Positions 54,788 through 63,204 of a DNA stretch of 64,000 nt are shown here, piece after piece. The translations under genes were made by a program, and so were the position numbers. Source of the stretch: Synechococcus sp. 1G10 (GTDB lineage Bacteria; Cyanobacteriota; Cyanobacteriia; PCC-6307; Cyanobiaceae); assembly GCF_002252625.1 (NCBI RefSeq), contig NZ_NQKW01000004.1:1-64000 (forward strand), given 5' to 3'. Numbering within the stretch: position 1 is the first letter of the stretch; the number at the start of each line of letters is the position of its first letter. The notes under the pieces were generated by a model, which saw only the letters and a program-made list of their open reading frames with translations, searched no databases and was not told where the DNA came from.

Positions 54788-54931
54788 TCAGCCCAGGCCG
54801 ATCTGGCCGAGGATGCCTTGGCCGGTGAGGACCTCTGTAGCCAGGCCAATCACGAAGCCAAGCATGGCCAGACGGCCATTCCAGGTTTCAGCGAACGCAA
54901 CAAAACCGAAGCGGGTGGTGGAGTCAGCCAT
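54788..54931 (-). CDS. hli: High-light-inducible protein (Hlip/SCP)
   Basis: A 47-residue one-helix relative of plant LHC proteins: MADSTTRFGFVAFAETWNGR, LAMLGFVIGLATEVLTGQGI, ending LGQIGLG. The chlorophyll-binding motif ExxNxRxAMxG is intact (AETWNGRLAMLGF). Hlips bind chlorophyll and carotenoid and protect PSII assembly intermediates and chlorophyll synthase under strong light. The start ATG is at 54931 and the stop at 54788. The upstream 110 bases are AT-rich for this genome, as expected of a regulated promoter. Confidence 0.93.
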   Translation of the reverse strand: MADSTTRFGFVAFAETWNGRLAMLGFVIGLATEVLTGQGILGQIGLG

Positions 54932-55045
54932 TGGAGGAGAGCGAAGTGCTTTGCGAAGCGTAACACAAATCTTTGAGCATTGTTAAGAGGCGACCAAGAA
55001 CCGACCGGGCCATGGGGCAGATCCACAGCGATTCACGGCGGCGGC

Positions 55046-55369
55046 TCACGGCTCGGCGCCACTGCCGGGATCCCGGCTCACATCCACTCCGAAGGGGGCG
55101 AAGAGAAAGACCATCTCCCCGAGTCGCTCCTGGTGCCCATCCAGAGCGAAAACCCCGCCGGAGACAAAATCCGCCGAGCGCTGGGCCTCCTCCGGTGGCA
55201 TCGAACCGAAGTTGAGCACCACGGTCTTACGCTCACGCACCGCCTGAACCGCTTGCAGGACGTCCTCAAAACGGCGCGGTTCCATCAGAACGACTTCGGG
55301 AGCCAAGTCGGGAAACCGATCCATTCCATCAAAGTGCCATGGGCAGCCCAGCGGCGCCAACCTCTGCAC
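55046..55369 (-). CDS. Short SepF-like protein
   Basis: A 107-residue product matching only the C-terminal core of SepF: EVVLMEPRRFEDVLQAVQAV, RERKTVVLNFGSMPPEEAQR and SADFVSGGVFALDGHQERLG, then EMVFLFAPFGVDVS. SepF tethers FtsZ to the membrane; full-length cyanobacterial SepF has an N-terminal amphipathic helix and an acidic linker, both absent here. GTG 55369 and ATG 55324 are possible starts. It probably polymerises or pairs with the full SepF encoded elsewhere, but cannot bind the membrane by the usual helix. It lies 10 bases after the fibrillin-like gene. Confidence 0.75.
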   Translation of the reverse strand: MQRLAPLGCPWHFDGMDRFPDLAPEVVLMEPRRFEDVLQAVQAVRERKTVVLNFGSMPPEEAQRSADFVSGGVFALDGHQERLGEMVFLFAPFGVDVSRDPGSGAEP

Positions 55370-55378
55370 CCGCTCGGG

Positions 55379-55936
55379 TCAGAGCTGGGGCGCAGGTTCA
55401 GCCAGGGCGAGAAGGTCGTCGCAGCACAGCTCTTCCCGTCGGCGCAGGGCAAAGAGAGTCCCGGTCTGTCCCCGGCAGATGCGCAACTCCTGATCCAGAA
55501 CGGTGATGTCCAGCCAGGCCGGGTAGCTCTGGCTCACCTGACGCAACAGACGCATCTGCATCGGTCCCAGCGCCGGGCCGATCCAACCTCCCCGCTCGAA
55601 GCTCACCGAAACCCGCTGGGGCCCCTGAACGGCAATCCGCGCCAGCACAGCGATACCGCCCAGTCCCGAGAAGGCACCGGTGAGGCGCAGCAGGTTCATG
55701 GCCCGGTCACGGGCCGGGACCAGCACCTGAAGGTTGTCGATCCACGGGGCAACCCGCAGGTAAGGGGCTTTGCTGCTGCTCCAGCGCAACTCCCAGACCC
55801 CCTCCAGATGCTGCGGCCGCTGCAGCAGATCAGCAGGTGACTCCCGCTCAAGAGCTTCGATCAGGGATCGGATCCGCTGATCGCCGAGCGCAGCGGGGTT
55901 GCACAACCCTTCGAGCAACAGTTCACGGGGAGTCAT
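55379..55936 (-). CDS. PAP/fibrillin-like lipid-associated protein
   Basis: A 185-residue soluble protein. LEGVWELRWSSSKAPYLRVA, the AMNLLRLTGAFSGLGGIAVL stretch, VSVSFERGGWIGPALGPMQM and WLDITVLDQELRICRGQTGT follow the order of plastid lipid-associated (PAP/fibrillin) proteins, which have a lipocalin-like fold and coat plastoglobules or thylakoids. The substrate is unknown. ATG 55936 faces the promoter of the RRM gene. It is the first gene of a unit with the SepF-like gene. Confidence 0.75.
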   Translation of the reverse strand: MTPRELLLEGLCNPAALGDQRIRSLIEALERESPADLLQRPQHLEGVWELRWSSSKAPYLRVAPWIDNLQVLVPARDRAMNLLRLTGAFSGLGGIAVLARIAVQGPQRVSVSFERGGWIGPALGPMQMRLLRQVSQSYPAWLDITVLDQELRICRGQTGTLFALRRREELCCDDLLALAEPAPQL

Positions 55937-56063
55937 GGCACCAAGGGGGTGGGAGGGGGATCTGGGGACGGGGGCGTGTGTAGAGTGATTATTGATTTTT
56001 CGATCACTGGTGAGAGCAACACTTCCAGCCGTCGACGGATCCGTTCAAGTTATTTAAAGTTAC

Positions 56064-56426
56064 ATGACAATCTACGTAGGCAACCTCTCGTTCGATGCCG
56101 AGCAAGAGGATCTCCGTGACCTTTTCAGTCAGTACGGAGAAGTGCGCCAGTGCAGCCTGCCCCTTGATCGGGAAACTGGACGCAAGCGCGGTTTCGCGTT
56201 CGTGGAACTCGCGAACGACGCCGAAGAGCAGAAAGCCATCGACGATCTTCAGAACGTCGAATGGATGAACCGGATGATCCGGGTCAACAAGGCTGAGCCC
56301 CGCGGTGGCGGCGGCGGTGGCGGTGGTGGCAATCGCGGAGGTGGCGGCGGCTACGGCGGCGGTGGTGGTGGTGGTGGCTACGGCGGTGGCGGCGGCGGCG
56401 GCGGCGGTGGTCGCAGCCGCTACTGA
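56064..56426 (+). CDS. Glycine-rich RNA-binding protein with one RRM
   Basis: A 120-residue protein with RNP2 IYVGNL at the N-terminus, RNP1 KRGFAFVEL near residue 41, and a tail of Gly runs broken by Tyr, Asn and Arg ending GGRSRY. Cyanobacterial Rbp proteins of this type bind mRNA and often rise in the cold or help target thylakoid mRNAs. The 5' leader carries AGTGAT (55984-55989) and ATCACT (56003-56008) that could pair, and an AT-rich segment. A strong terminator follows. Confidence 0.93.
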   Translation: MTIYVGNLSFDAEQEDLRDLFSQYGEVRQCSLPLDRETGRKRGFAFVELANDAEEQKAIDDLQNVEWMNRMIRVNKAEPRGGGGGGGGGNRGGGGGYGGGGGGGGYGGGGGGGGGGRSRY

Positions 56427-56476
56427 GCCTCCTCCAGAACGACAGATCAGGTCCGCCTGACTCTGGCACTTTGATC

Positions 56477-56502
56477 AACCCCGCCGAGGCGGGGTTTTTT
56501 TT
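56477..56502 (+). terminator. Rho-independent terminator after the RRM gene
   Basis: AACCCCGCC (56477-56485) and GGCGGGGTT (56488-56496) form a perfect 9-bp stem around GA, running directly into an unbroken T tract to 56502. It lies 50 bases after the RRM gene stop and 60 bases before the end of the convergent cyAbrB gene. Confidence 0.92.
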
Positions 56503-56563
56503 ATTGGGCCCCCCTGAACAACAGTCCGGGCACCCCAACCGCTTCAGGCAGATGGGGAAAGGA

Positions 56564-56938
56564 TCACTCCTCCCCTTCGTCTTCAGCACCGACAGGCACC
56601 AGGCGAATCTGCTTGCGGCCGATCTTCAGCTCGAACTCATCGCCGGGCTTGAGATCGAGCAGAGCCGTGTAAGCCTTGCCCACCAGCAGGTTGCCGTTGC
56701 CTTGAACAGTGGCGATGTAGCTGAGCTTGCGTCCACCTTTACCGGCTGCCTGACCGCCACCGCTGGGGCCGAGGTTGACGCCCTTGGCTTCCAGCAGAGC
56801 TTCGTAAAACGCCGTGAAATTCAATCGCTCACTGCCGTCCTTCTTGGTGCTGACGTAGCCGGCAGAGCGCACCAGCTCTGATTTGCTGACCTCACCCAGC
56901 TCCTTGACCTTGGCGAGCAGATCGGCACCAGTCAACAT
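56564..56938 (-). CDS. cyAbrB-type transcriptional regulator
   Basis: A 124-residue cyanobacterial AbrB-like regulator. MLTGADLLAKVKELGEVSKS, VRSAGYVSTKKDGSERLNFT and FYEALLEAKGVNLG form the N-terminal part; the AbrB-like DNA-binding part, placed at the C-terminus in this family, reads YIATVQGNGNLLVGKAYTAL and PGDEFELKIGRKQIRLVPVG. These proteins bind DNA broadly with low specificity and influence nitrogen and carbon genes and nucleoid structure. ATG 56938 gives the usual MLTG start; ATG 56956 is six codons upstream. Confidence 0.92.
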   Translation of the reverse strand: MLTGADLLAKVKELGEVSKSELVRSAGYVSTKKDGSERLNFTAFYEALLEAKGVNLGPSGGGQAAGKGGRKLSYIATVQGNGNLLVGKAYTALLDLKPGDEFELKIGRKQIRLVPVGAEDEGEE

Positions 56939-57148
56939 GGCATTGCTTGAGAACATCTCAGACAACATACTGAATGGCGTGGGTTCGTTGAGGTTGGCGG
57001 ACAAAGCAACCTGGTCAGCCCAGTTCAGATCCAACGAAGATCCTGGTCATCGCGCATTTCCGGTCAGGACATCCTGATCCTGATCAGGTGAGTCATGGCT
57101 GCGAAGTTTCAGGATCCTCTCTGCACTGGCAAGACCGATCTGATCCGT

Positions 57149-58603
57149 TCAGTGAGAATGGCCGTGGCGACGTCGCTGAAACCAGAACCACCAGCTCGCC
57201 CCCCCCAGCAGAATCATCAGGATCAGAGGTGCTTCGCGCCAGATTTGGTAGGTCGTGGCCCGCTTCAGCCACTCCAGTTCGAACAACCCCAGCTCGGCCC
57301 GCCCCGCCGGCAAGGCAGCGCGAACAACGCCCTGAGCGTCGATCACCAGACTTGGTCCTGTGTTGGCGGTGCTCACCAACCAGCGGCCCACTTCGATCGC
57401 CCGCAGCTGGGCCAGTGCCGTGAACTGATCACGCAGCAGAGCTGGATAGGGGTCGAGATTGGCACTGGCCATCAACCAACCTGCCCCCGCCGCGGTGGCC
57501 TCGCGCAGACCCTCGCCATTGGCCAGCTCGTAACAGATCGCCACCGCCGGATCCGCGCCGCTGCGTCTGAGAAGCCGAGCAGGCGGCCCCGGCTCCACAC
57601 CCCCCACGGCAGACAGTCCACCCCAGCGCCAGAACCGCGCCAGGGGCACCCATTCGCCCAGAGGCACCACCCTGGCCTTGTCGACCCAACTGGAGGCTTC
57701 ACTCGAGCTGGGCTCGAATCGGAGGACGCTGCTGCGCAACTCCTCCCCCTCAAGGCGAAAGCCACCACTGAGTACTTCCGCCTCGGCCTCGGGCATGGCC
57801 TGCCCTAGCACCAACGTTCCTTCCGGCAGAAGCAGGGGCACCCCCAGGGCGGCCGCCTGCTGACGGCCCCTGGCGATCTGCATCAGCAGGTTCCGCTGGC
57901 GCTCGGGCTCGAACTTCTCCCGGGTGGGCAGAGCTGGTTGCAGCACCATCACCCGGAAGGACTCCCCCCGCTCCACCCGATCTGCCCGCAGCTGGCTCCA
58001 GCCGAGGCCGTGGCTGAACAGCAGCAGAGCGGCCAGACCAAGGACCCAGCCGCGCCGGCTGACCGCAGGCGCCACAAGAGTGCGCCAGCAGAACCAGCCG
58101 ATCAACAGCTGCACGGCAGCGACAAGGCCGGATCCGCCCACAGCCGCCAGCCCGGCCAGAGCCCGATCGGCGGGCAGGGGGGAGGCCCCCAGCCCGATCC
58201 AGAACAGGGGTCCGGCGGCCAGGAGCACTTCCGCCAGCCCCCAGAGCCCGGAGGCCAGCAGCGCCGTGGCGAGGCGGCGGGGGTCAAGGCGGCGTACCAG
58301 CCAGCCCCAGATCGCCACCAGCCCCCCACCGGCGAGTCCGCAGGCCAACCAGAGCGCCAGGCAGATCGGCAGGCTCAGGGGGGCGGGGACACCGATCCAG
58401 TCGAGGGGATGCAACCACAGCAGCCAGCGATGGCTGACCAGCACTGCAGCGCCCCCCCAGAGGCCGGCGGCGGCGGGAGTGGCTCCCCAGAGCGGAACCA
58501 GCGCCAGCCAGAGCAGCGGCGGCAGGCCCAGGGGTGCCAGGGAAAGCCCCGCCAGAGCACCGGCAAGGGCGGTGATCACCCTCAGGCGCCGGTCATCTCC
58601 CAT
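57149..58603 (-). CDS. lnt: Apolipoprotein N-acyltransferase
   Basis: Adds the third acyl chain to the N-terminal Cys of lipoproteins. The 484-residue protein has about six N-terminal spans and a periplasmic nitrilase-like domain with the catalytic triad Glu in LLLPEGTLVLG, Lys in WVDKARVVPLGEWVPLARFW and Cys in VAICYELANGEGLREA, then ANLDPYPALLRDQFTALAQL. A final span (APLILMILLGGASWWFWF) closes it. ATG 58603 is the start; it is divergent from the phasin-like gene. Confidence 0.93.
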   Translation of the reverse strand: MGDDRRLRVITALAGALAGLSLAPLGLPPLLWLALVPLWGATPAAAGLWGGAAVLVSHRWLLWLHPLDWIGVPAPLSLPICLALWLACGLAGGGLVAIWGWLVRRLDPRRLATALLASGLWGLAEVLLAAGPLFWIGLGASPLPADRALAGLAAVGGSGLVAAVQLLIGWFCWRTLVAPAVSRRGWVLGLAALLLFSHGLGWSQLRADRVERGESFRVMVLQPALPTREKFEPERQRNLLMQIARGRQQAAALGVPLLLPEGTLVLGQAMPEAEAEVLSGGFRLEGEELRSSVLRFEPSSSEASSWVDKARVVPLGEWVPLARFWRWGGLSAVGGVEPGPPARLLRRSGADPAVAICYELANGEGLREATAAGAGWLMASANLDPYPALLRDQFTALAQLRAIEVGRWLVSTANTGPSLVIDAQGVVRAALPAGRAELGLFELEWLKRATTYQIWREAPLILMILLGGASWWFWFQRRRHGHSH

Positions 58604-58653
58604 GGCCTGCGCCGGCGTGCAACGACATCATCAGGTGGTCAGCGCTTGCCGCC

Positions 58654-58995
58654 ATGGACCGGGACAATCTGCTCCAGCAACTGATCCTGCGTGGACTGGG
58701 CACCAGTTCCCTGGTGGCCGACCGTCTGCGCAACGTCACCCAGGCCTGGGTGACGAGCGGCCGCCTGGATCCCGGCGAAGCCTCCGTGCTCGTCGATGAC
58801 GTGATGCGCTCGCTGCGGGGAGAGAACCCAGAGCTGGAGAAGCAGGCAGAGCGCACCATGGAGCGCGGCATCGATCACTTCCTTCAAGACTTGGGGCTGG
58901 CACGCCAGCGCGAGGTGGATGAGCTGAGGGGCCGCATCGACCGGCTGGAGCAACAGCTGCGCAGCCGACGTGAAGGGGCCGAAGTGCCCGACTGA
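58654..58995 (+). CDS. Phasin-like helical protein
   Basis: A 113-residue all-helical protein ([40 protein letters not shown]) with a C-terminal coiled coil ([20 protein letters not shown]) that pairs the phasin-family look with DUF-type cyanobacterial proteins. Phasins coat polyhydroxyalkanoate granules, but no PHA genes are here, so a general coiled-coil role is as likely. The FKBP gene follows after about 80 bases. Confidence 0.65.
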   Translation: MDRDNLLQQLILRGLGTSSLVADRLRNVTQAWVTSGRLDPGEASVLVDDVMRSLRGENPELEKQAERTMERGIDHFLQDLGLARQREVDELRGRIDRLEQQLRSRREGAEVPD

Positions 58996-59074
58996 CGGGG
59001 CACAGGAGTCGTCATCCCCGGCGCTGGCAGAATGCCTGCCAACTCGTTGCGGCCAGGCCGCCAGACACCGACCC

Positions 59075-59725
59075 ATGCGTGACATCCTGATCAGCACCGG
59101 CGTCTGCGTCGCCTGCCTGCTGCTGGCCCTGGCCAGTCAGCTGATTTCTCCCAGCACAGTCGAGGCCAGCGGCAGCGGTGCTGTCAGCACTGCCTCCCTG
59201 GGCTCAGCTGCCGTTGCTTCGCTGAGCTCAGCCATCAATCAGGCACCTGCCGCACCCAGCGGTCGGATCGAGCTTGACCCCGACGATCCGAATCCCTCGC
59301 TGTTCACCATGGCCTCCGACAGTCCCATCGACCCCGCTGCCCTCGCCGACGCTTCCGGCCTGGGAGGCGAACTGGTGGCCGCCAAGGAAGTGGTCACCCC
59401 CAGTGGCCTGCGCATCACCGATCTGGTGGTCGGCGAGGGTGCCGAAGCCGTGAGCGGCCAGCCCGTCCAGGTCAACTATCGCGGCACCCTCGCCAGCGGC
59501 AAGGAATTCGACAGCAGCTACGGCCGCGGCCCCTTCTCCTTCCCGCTTGGAGCCGGTCGGGTGATCAAGGGCTGGGATGAAGGTGTGGCCGGGATGAAGG
59601 TGGGCGGCAAGCGCAAACTGGTGATCCCACCGGATCTGGCCTACGGCGAACGGGGCGCTGGCGGAGTCATTCCCCCCAACGCCACCCTCACATTTGAGGT
59701 GGAACTGCTTGGGGTCGGAGGCTGA
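59075..59725 (+). CDS. Exported FKBP-type peptidyl-prolyl isomerase
   Basis: A 216-residue protein with an N-terminal signal or anchor ([20 protein letters not shown]), a Ser/Ala-rich spacer and a C-terminal FKBP domain of about 110 residues: [80 protein letters not shown] and [10 protein letters not shown]. The active-site aromatic residues are mostly kept. It probably assists folding in the thylakoid lumen or periplasm. Confidence 0.92.
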   Translation: MRDILISTGVCVACLLLALASQLISPSTVEASGSGAVSTASLGSAAVASLSSAINQAPAAPSGRIELDPDDPNPSLFTMASDSPIDPAALADASGLGGELVAAKEVVTPSGLRITDLVVGEGAEAVSGQPVQVNYRGTLASGKEFDSSYGRGPFSFPLGAGRVIKGWDEGVAGMKVGGKRKLVIPPDLAYGERGAGGVIPPNATLTFEVELLGVGG

Positions 59726-59760
59726 ACCGCGTCCTGCAACTGGGCCAGGGCGCGTCTCGT

Positions 59761-59766
59761 TAATAT
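59761..59766 (+). promoter_or_regulatory. Possible -10 element for sodB
   Basis: TAATAT stands out in a GC-rich intergenic region, 36 bases after the FKBP stop and about 170 before the sodB ATG. No clear -35 match was found at the right distance. If used, the two palindromes downstream lie in the 5' untranslated region. Confidence 0.4.
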
Positions 59767-59802
59767 GAGTCCTCCGGTGGACCGCCGGTCAAGCTGTTCA
59801 TG

Positions 59803-59816
59803 GTCACATTGGTGAC
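59803..59816. promoter_or_regulatory. Palindrome 1 in the sodB upstream region
   Basis: GTCAC (59803-59807), ATTG, GTGAC (59812-59816) form a dyad. The half-site GTCAC is shared with the longer palindrome at 59857-59872, the two centres being about 55 bases apart. Confidence 0.4.
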
Positions 59817-59856
59817 AGATCCGGCTCGCCTTTTCTCGACGTGCCGCCGGGACTCA

Positions 59857-59872
59857 GTCACAGGCCTGTGAC
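59857..59872. promoter_or_regulatory. Palindrome 2 in the sodB upstream region (perfect 16-mer)
   Basis: GTCACAGGCCTGTGAC is a perfect 16-base palindrome, 60 bases before the sodB ATG. Its TCACA/TGTGA half-sites are like those of CRP/FNR-class regulators but in inverted order and spacing, so the binding protein is unknown. As RNA the arms could also form a hairpin. Confidence 0.45.
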
Positions 59873-59932
59873 ATGCCGCCTAACTGGCGGTCCCCCGTGG
59901 GCTCCGCCCTTTCCTCCTTCGTTGAACTGTTC

Positions 59933-60532
59933 ATGGCTCACACGCTGCCCGCTCTCCCTTACGAGATCAACGCGCTCGAACCCCATATCTCGCAGAACAC
60001 CCTCGAGTTTCATCACGGCAAGCACCACGCTGCCTACGTCACCAACCTCAACAAACTGATCGAGGGCACCGACCTTGACGGCCAGAGTCTCGAGGACGTG
60101 ATCACGAGCGTGGCTGGAGATTCCTCCAAGGCGGGGGTGTTCAACAACGCGGCCCAGGTGTGGAACCACAGCTTCTACTGGCAGTGCATGAAACCCGGTG
60201 GTGGTGGCCAGCCCAGCGGAGCCCTCGCCGAGAAAATCAACGCCGACTTCGGCAGCTTCGAGGCCTTCGTGGAGCAGTTCAAGACCGCTGGTGCCACCCA
60301 GTTCGGCAGTGGCTGGGCCTGGCTGATCCTCGATGGCGGCACGCTGAAGATCACCAAGACCGCCAACGCTGATCTGCCCCTCGCCCACGGTCAGAAGGCA
60401 CTCCTGACGATGGATGTCTGGGAACATGCCTACTACCTCGACTATCAGAACAGGCGCCCGGATTACATGACCACCTTCCTCGAGAAGCTGGTGAACTGGG
60501 ACTTCGTCGCCGCCAACCTGGCCGCCGCCTGA
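59933..60532 (+). CDS. sodB: Iron superoxide dismutase
   Basis: Converts superoxide to oxygen and peroxide in the cytosol. The 199-residue protein begins [20 protein letters not shown] with ligand His in [13 protein letters not shown], a second His in [20 protein letters not shown], and the Asp/His pair in [27 protein letters not shown] with the general SodB pattern favours Fe over Mn, though metal choice is hard to prove from sequence. ATG 59933 gives the normal N-terminus. A GGCCCC/GGGGCC hairpin lies 9 bases after the stop. Confidence 0.96.
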   Translation: MAHTLPALPYEINALEPHISQNTLEFHHGKHHAAYVTNLNKLIEGTDLDGQSLEDVITSVAGDSSKAGVFNNAAQVWNHSFYWQCMKPGGGGQPSGALAEKINADFGSFEAFVEQFKTAGATQFGSGWAWLILDGGTLKITKTANADLPLAHGQKALLTMDVWEHAYYLDYQNRRPDYMTTFLEKLVNWDFVAANLAAA

Positions 60533-60540
60533 TTCTCAGA

Positions 60541-60554
60541 GGCCCCTTGGGGCC
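60541..60554. terminator. Hairpin between convergent sodB and queA
   Basis: GGCCCC (60541-60546) and GGGGCC (60549-60554) make a strong 6-bp stem between the sodB stop and the convergent queA stop. A T-run is lacking on both sides, so it may be a weak bidirectional terminator or only a stabilising hairpin. Confidence 0.35.
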
Positions 60555-60578
60555 ATCCAGCCAGAGGTGGCCGCCCGC

Positions 60579-61736
60579 TCAGGGGCGAGCCGCCTCCTGA
60601 ACCGCTTCAGGAGCGATCCACATGGCATCGCCATAAGAGAAGAATCGATAACCCTGGCGCTTGGCCTCCTCGTAGAGCTCCAGCAGCCGCGGCCGACCGA
60701 TCAGGGCACTCACCAGCAGCAACAGCGAGCTGCGTGGCAGGTGGAAATTGGTGAGCAGTCCCTGCACCACCTGAAAGCGGAATCCAGGCTGGATCACCAG
60801 ATTGACCGGTCCGCGGAAGGGCACCAGGTTGCCGTCATGGAGCGCCGCCACACCCTCCAGGCTGCGGACGCTGGTGGTGCCGATCGCGATCACCCGCCCG
60901 CCGCGCAACCGACACGCAGCCACCGCGTCCACCAGATCCTCGCTGATCTCCACCCACTCGCTGTGCAGATCAAGGCTGGAGAGGTCCTCCTCCTCCAGGG
61001 GGCGAAAGGTGCCGATGCCCACGTGCAGCGTGGCGGTGGCGATGTCCACGCCCCTGGCGCGGATCGCCTCCAGCAGCTCATCACTCAGGTGAAGGCCAGC
61101 CGTCGGTGCGGCCACTGCTCCGGGCCTGGTGGCATAGCGGGTCTGGTAGCGGCTTTCCTGCTCAGGATCCGGATGCTGGATGTAGGGAGGCAGCGGCATC
61201 GCCCCATAGCGCTGCAACAGAGCTTCGATCGAAGCGGCGTCGATGCAGCCGGGCGGGAAGCGGATCACCCGTCCACCTGTGGTCTCGTCGAGCGCCACCA
61301 CCTCCAGCGGCAGGGACGGCTGGCCGGCGGCTTCGAGCTGGAGCACCTCACCAGGCCGCACCCGCTTACCTGGACGCACCAGGCAGATCCAGCAACTGTC
61401 GCTGGAAGCCACGGCCGCCTCCCGAGGGGCCGCACTGTTGTGGGGTTGGAGCACGAGCAGCTCCACGGCACCTCCGCTGGCGCGGCGGGCCTGCAGCCGG
61501 GCCTTGAGCACCCGCGTGTCGTTGACAACAAGCAGATCGCCCGGGAGCAACTCCTCCTGCAGGTCCCAGACACTGAGATGTCTGACCTGCTGCTCTGCGC
61601 CTGAGCCGACTGTGGCGGGGCCCAGGGCCAGCAAGCGGGCGCTGTGGCGCGGCTCGACGGGCGTCTGGGCGATGAACGACGGCGGCAGGTCGTAGGTGTA
61701 ACTGGAGAGCCGCAGATCAGCGGACGGATCGCTCAG
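60579..61736 (-). CDS. queA: S-adenosylmethionine:tRNA ribosyltransferase-isomerase QueA
   Basis: Transfers the ribosyl group of SAM to preQ1 at position 34 of tRNAs to make epoxyqueuosine. Family motifs are clear: SYTYDLPPSFIAQTPVEPRH, GDLLVVNDTRVLKARLQARR, VAAPTAGLHLSDELLEAIRA, LHVGIGTFRPLEEEDL, LTNFHLPRSSLLLLVSALIG and FFSYGDAMWIAP. Conserved sequence starts near SDPSADLRLSSYTYDL, yet between the pdhC stop (61775) and that point there is no ATG, GTG or TTG in frame. CTG 61736 gives MSDPSADL and about 385 residues and is my best guess. Confidence 0.9.
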   Translation of the reverse strand: MSDPSADLRLSSYTYDLPPSFIAQTPVEPRHSARLLALGPATVGSGAEQQVRHLSVWDLQEELLPGDLLVVNDTRVLKARLQARRASGGAVELLVLQPHNSAAPREAAVASSDSCWICLVRPGKRVRPGEVLQLEAAGQPSLPLEVVALDETTGGRVIRFPPGCIDAASIEALLQRYGAMPLPPYIQHPDPEQESRYQTRYATRPGAVAAPTAGLHLSDELLEAIRARGVDIATATLHVGIGTFRPLEEEDLSSLDLHSEWVEISEDLVDAVAACRLRGGRVIAIGTTSVRSLEGVAALHDGNLVPFRGPVNLVIQPGFRFQVVQGLLTNFHLPRSSLLLLVSALIGRPRLLELYEEAKRQGYRFFSYGDAMWIAPEAVQEAARP

Positions 61737-61774
61737 GGGTGCAGGCCCCGGAGGGGCCGAGGAAACAACGAAAG

Positions 61775-63136
61775 TCAGAGGGCCAGGCTTTCTGGCGCCG
61801 TCTCGATCAGCTGGGCCAGATCCTTGAGGAAAGCAGCGGCATGGGTGCCGTAGATGACCCGGTGATCGGCCGTGAGGTTCACCTGCATCTGGCGCTTGAC
61901 AGCAATCGAGCCATCCTTGCCGGCCACCACGGCTGGACGGGAAGCCGCCACGGCCAGGATCGCTCCTGTGCCCGGTGGCAGGATCGCGTCGAAGCGGTCG
62001 ACGCCGTACATGCCCAGATTGGAGAGGGTGAAGGTACCGGTGCTGTACTCCTCGGGCTTGAGCTGCTTGGAGCGGGAGCGAGCCACCAGGTCGGCCCACG
62101 AGCGCGAGAGGCTGTAGAGATCGGTGCGGTCGGCTGCGGCCAGAACCGGAGTGATCAGACCTCCATCATCCATGGCCACCGCCACGGCGACATTGATGGC
62201 GAGGGGATAGACCATGCCGGCCTCGCTGAAGGATGCATTGACCTGGGGGTGACGGGCGAGAACCACACCCACCGCCTTGGCGAGCAGGGCCGTCATGGTG
62301 ACGCCCTTGCTCTTGACCGTCTTGGCGAACGCATCAAGCCGGTCGGTGCCGATCGTGTAGCCCACGTGAAAACAGGGCACTGCCAGGCTGGCCAGCATGT
62401 TGCGGTTGACCGCCGCCTGCAGCGTGTTGAAAGCAATGGTGTCGCCAGGGTTGCCGAAGGTCTGGCCAACGGGGGCCGGTGCGGCTGAGCCGTTGGGAGA
62501 GGCGGCGGCGGCAGGCGTGGCCGAAACCGCCGGAGCAGTGCCCTCCGCCACGCGGGGAATGCTGGCCGCATGACCAGCGGCTCGCTCAACGTCTTCGGCC
62601 TGGATGCGGCCATGGGGGCCACTGCCCCGCAGGCTTTCAAGAGCCACACCAAGCTGAGCGGCGAGCTTGCGCGCGCGCGGTGTGGCCACCAGCCGCCCGC
62701 CGGCCACGGGAACAGGTACTGGTGCGGGCACTGCCGTGGCCACAGCAGCCGGAGCCGCTGCAGATGCAGCGGGAGGAGCAGGAGCAGCAGCAGCCACAGC
62801 GGCTGGGGCCGCAGCTGGTGCTGGTGCAACCGGGGCAGCCGTTGCCGTTGCCGGTGCCGCCGGCGCAGAAGCCTGAACCGCCGCGATCTCCGCCTCGGTT
62901 TCGACAATCAGACCGATCGTTTCACCCACCGGGGCCGTACCGCCGGAGGGAAGCAGCACCGAGGCGAGAAAGCCCTCCTGGAAGGCCTCCACATCCATGT
63001 CGGCCTTGTCGGACTCCACGACCAGCACCGATTCGCCCCTCTCGACGCGATCCCCGGGCTTCTTCAGCCACTCCACGATCTTGCCCTCCGTCATCGTGGA
63101 GCTCAGGGCGGGCATGAAGATTTCGTGGGTCGCCAA
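61775..63136 (-). CDS. pdhC: Pyruvate dehydrogenase E2, dihydrolipoyl acetyltransferase
   Basis: The 453-residue core of the pyruvate dehydrogenase complex. One lipoyl domain with the modified Lys in VVESDKADMDVEAFQEGFLA (about residues 1-80), a long Ala/Pro linker, a peripheral-subunit-binding domain (VATPRARKLAAQLGVALESL, GSGPHGRIQAEDVERAA) and the catalytic acyltransferase domain (PCFHVGYTIGTDRLDAFAKT ... TFTLSNLGMYGVDRFDAILP). The active-site region reads LTADHRVIYGTHAAAFL, the DHRVIYG form typical of plastid and cyanobacterial E2. queA follows 39 bases later on the same strand. Confidence 0.95.
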   Translation of the reverse strand: MATHEIFMPALSSTMTEGKIVEWLKKPGDRVERGESVLVVESDKADMDVEAFQEGFLASVLLPSGGTAPVGETIGLIVETEAEIAAVQASAPAAPATATAAPVAPAPAAAPAAVAAAAPAPPAASAAAPAAVATAVPAPVPVPVAGGRLVATPRARKLAAQLGVALESLRGSGPHGRIQAEDVERAAGHAASIPRVAEGTAPAVSATPAAAASPNGSAAPAPVGQTFGNPGDTIAFNTLQAAVNRNMLASLAVPCFHVGYTIGTDRLDAFAKTVKSKGVTMTALLAKAVGVVLARHPQVNASFSEAGMVYPLAINVAVAVAMDDGGLITPVLAAADRTDLYSLSRSWADLVARSRSKQLKPEEYSTGTFTLSNLGMYGVDRFDAILPPGTGAILAVAASRPAVVAGKDGSIAVKRQMQVNLTADHRVIYGTHAAAFLKDLAQLIETAPESLAL

Positions 63137-63204
63137 AGTCCTGATCCCAATGCAGGCTGCATCGGGATTTTACGTGGGAACCATCCGATCACCGATCCAG
63201 AAGA

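Noticed and set aside
56305-56420. GGT/GGC repeats in the RRM gene as a microsatellite or CRISPR-like array
   Set aside because: They are in-frame Gly codons of a normal glycine-rich tail, with no spacer structure.
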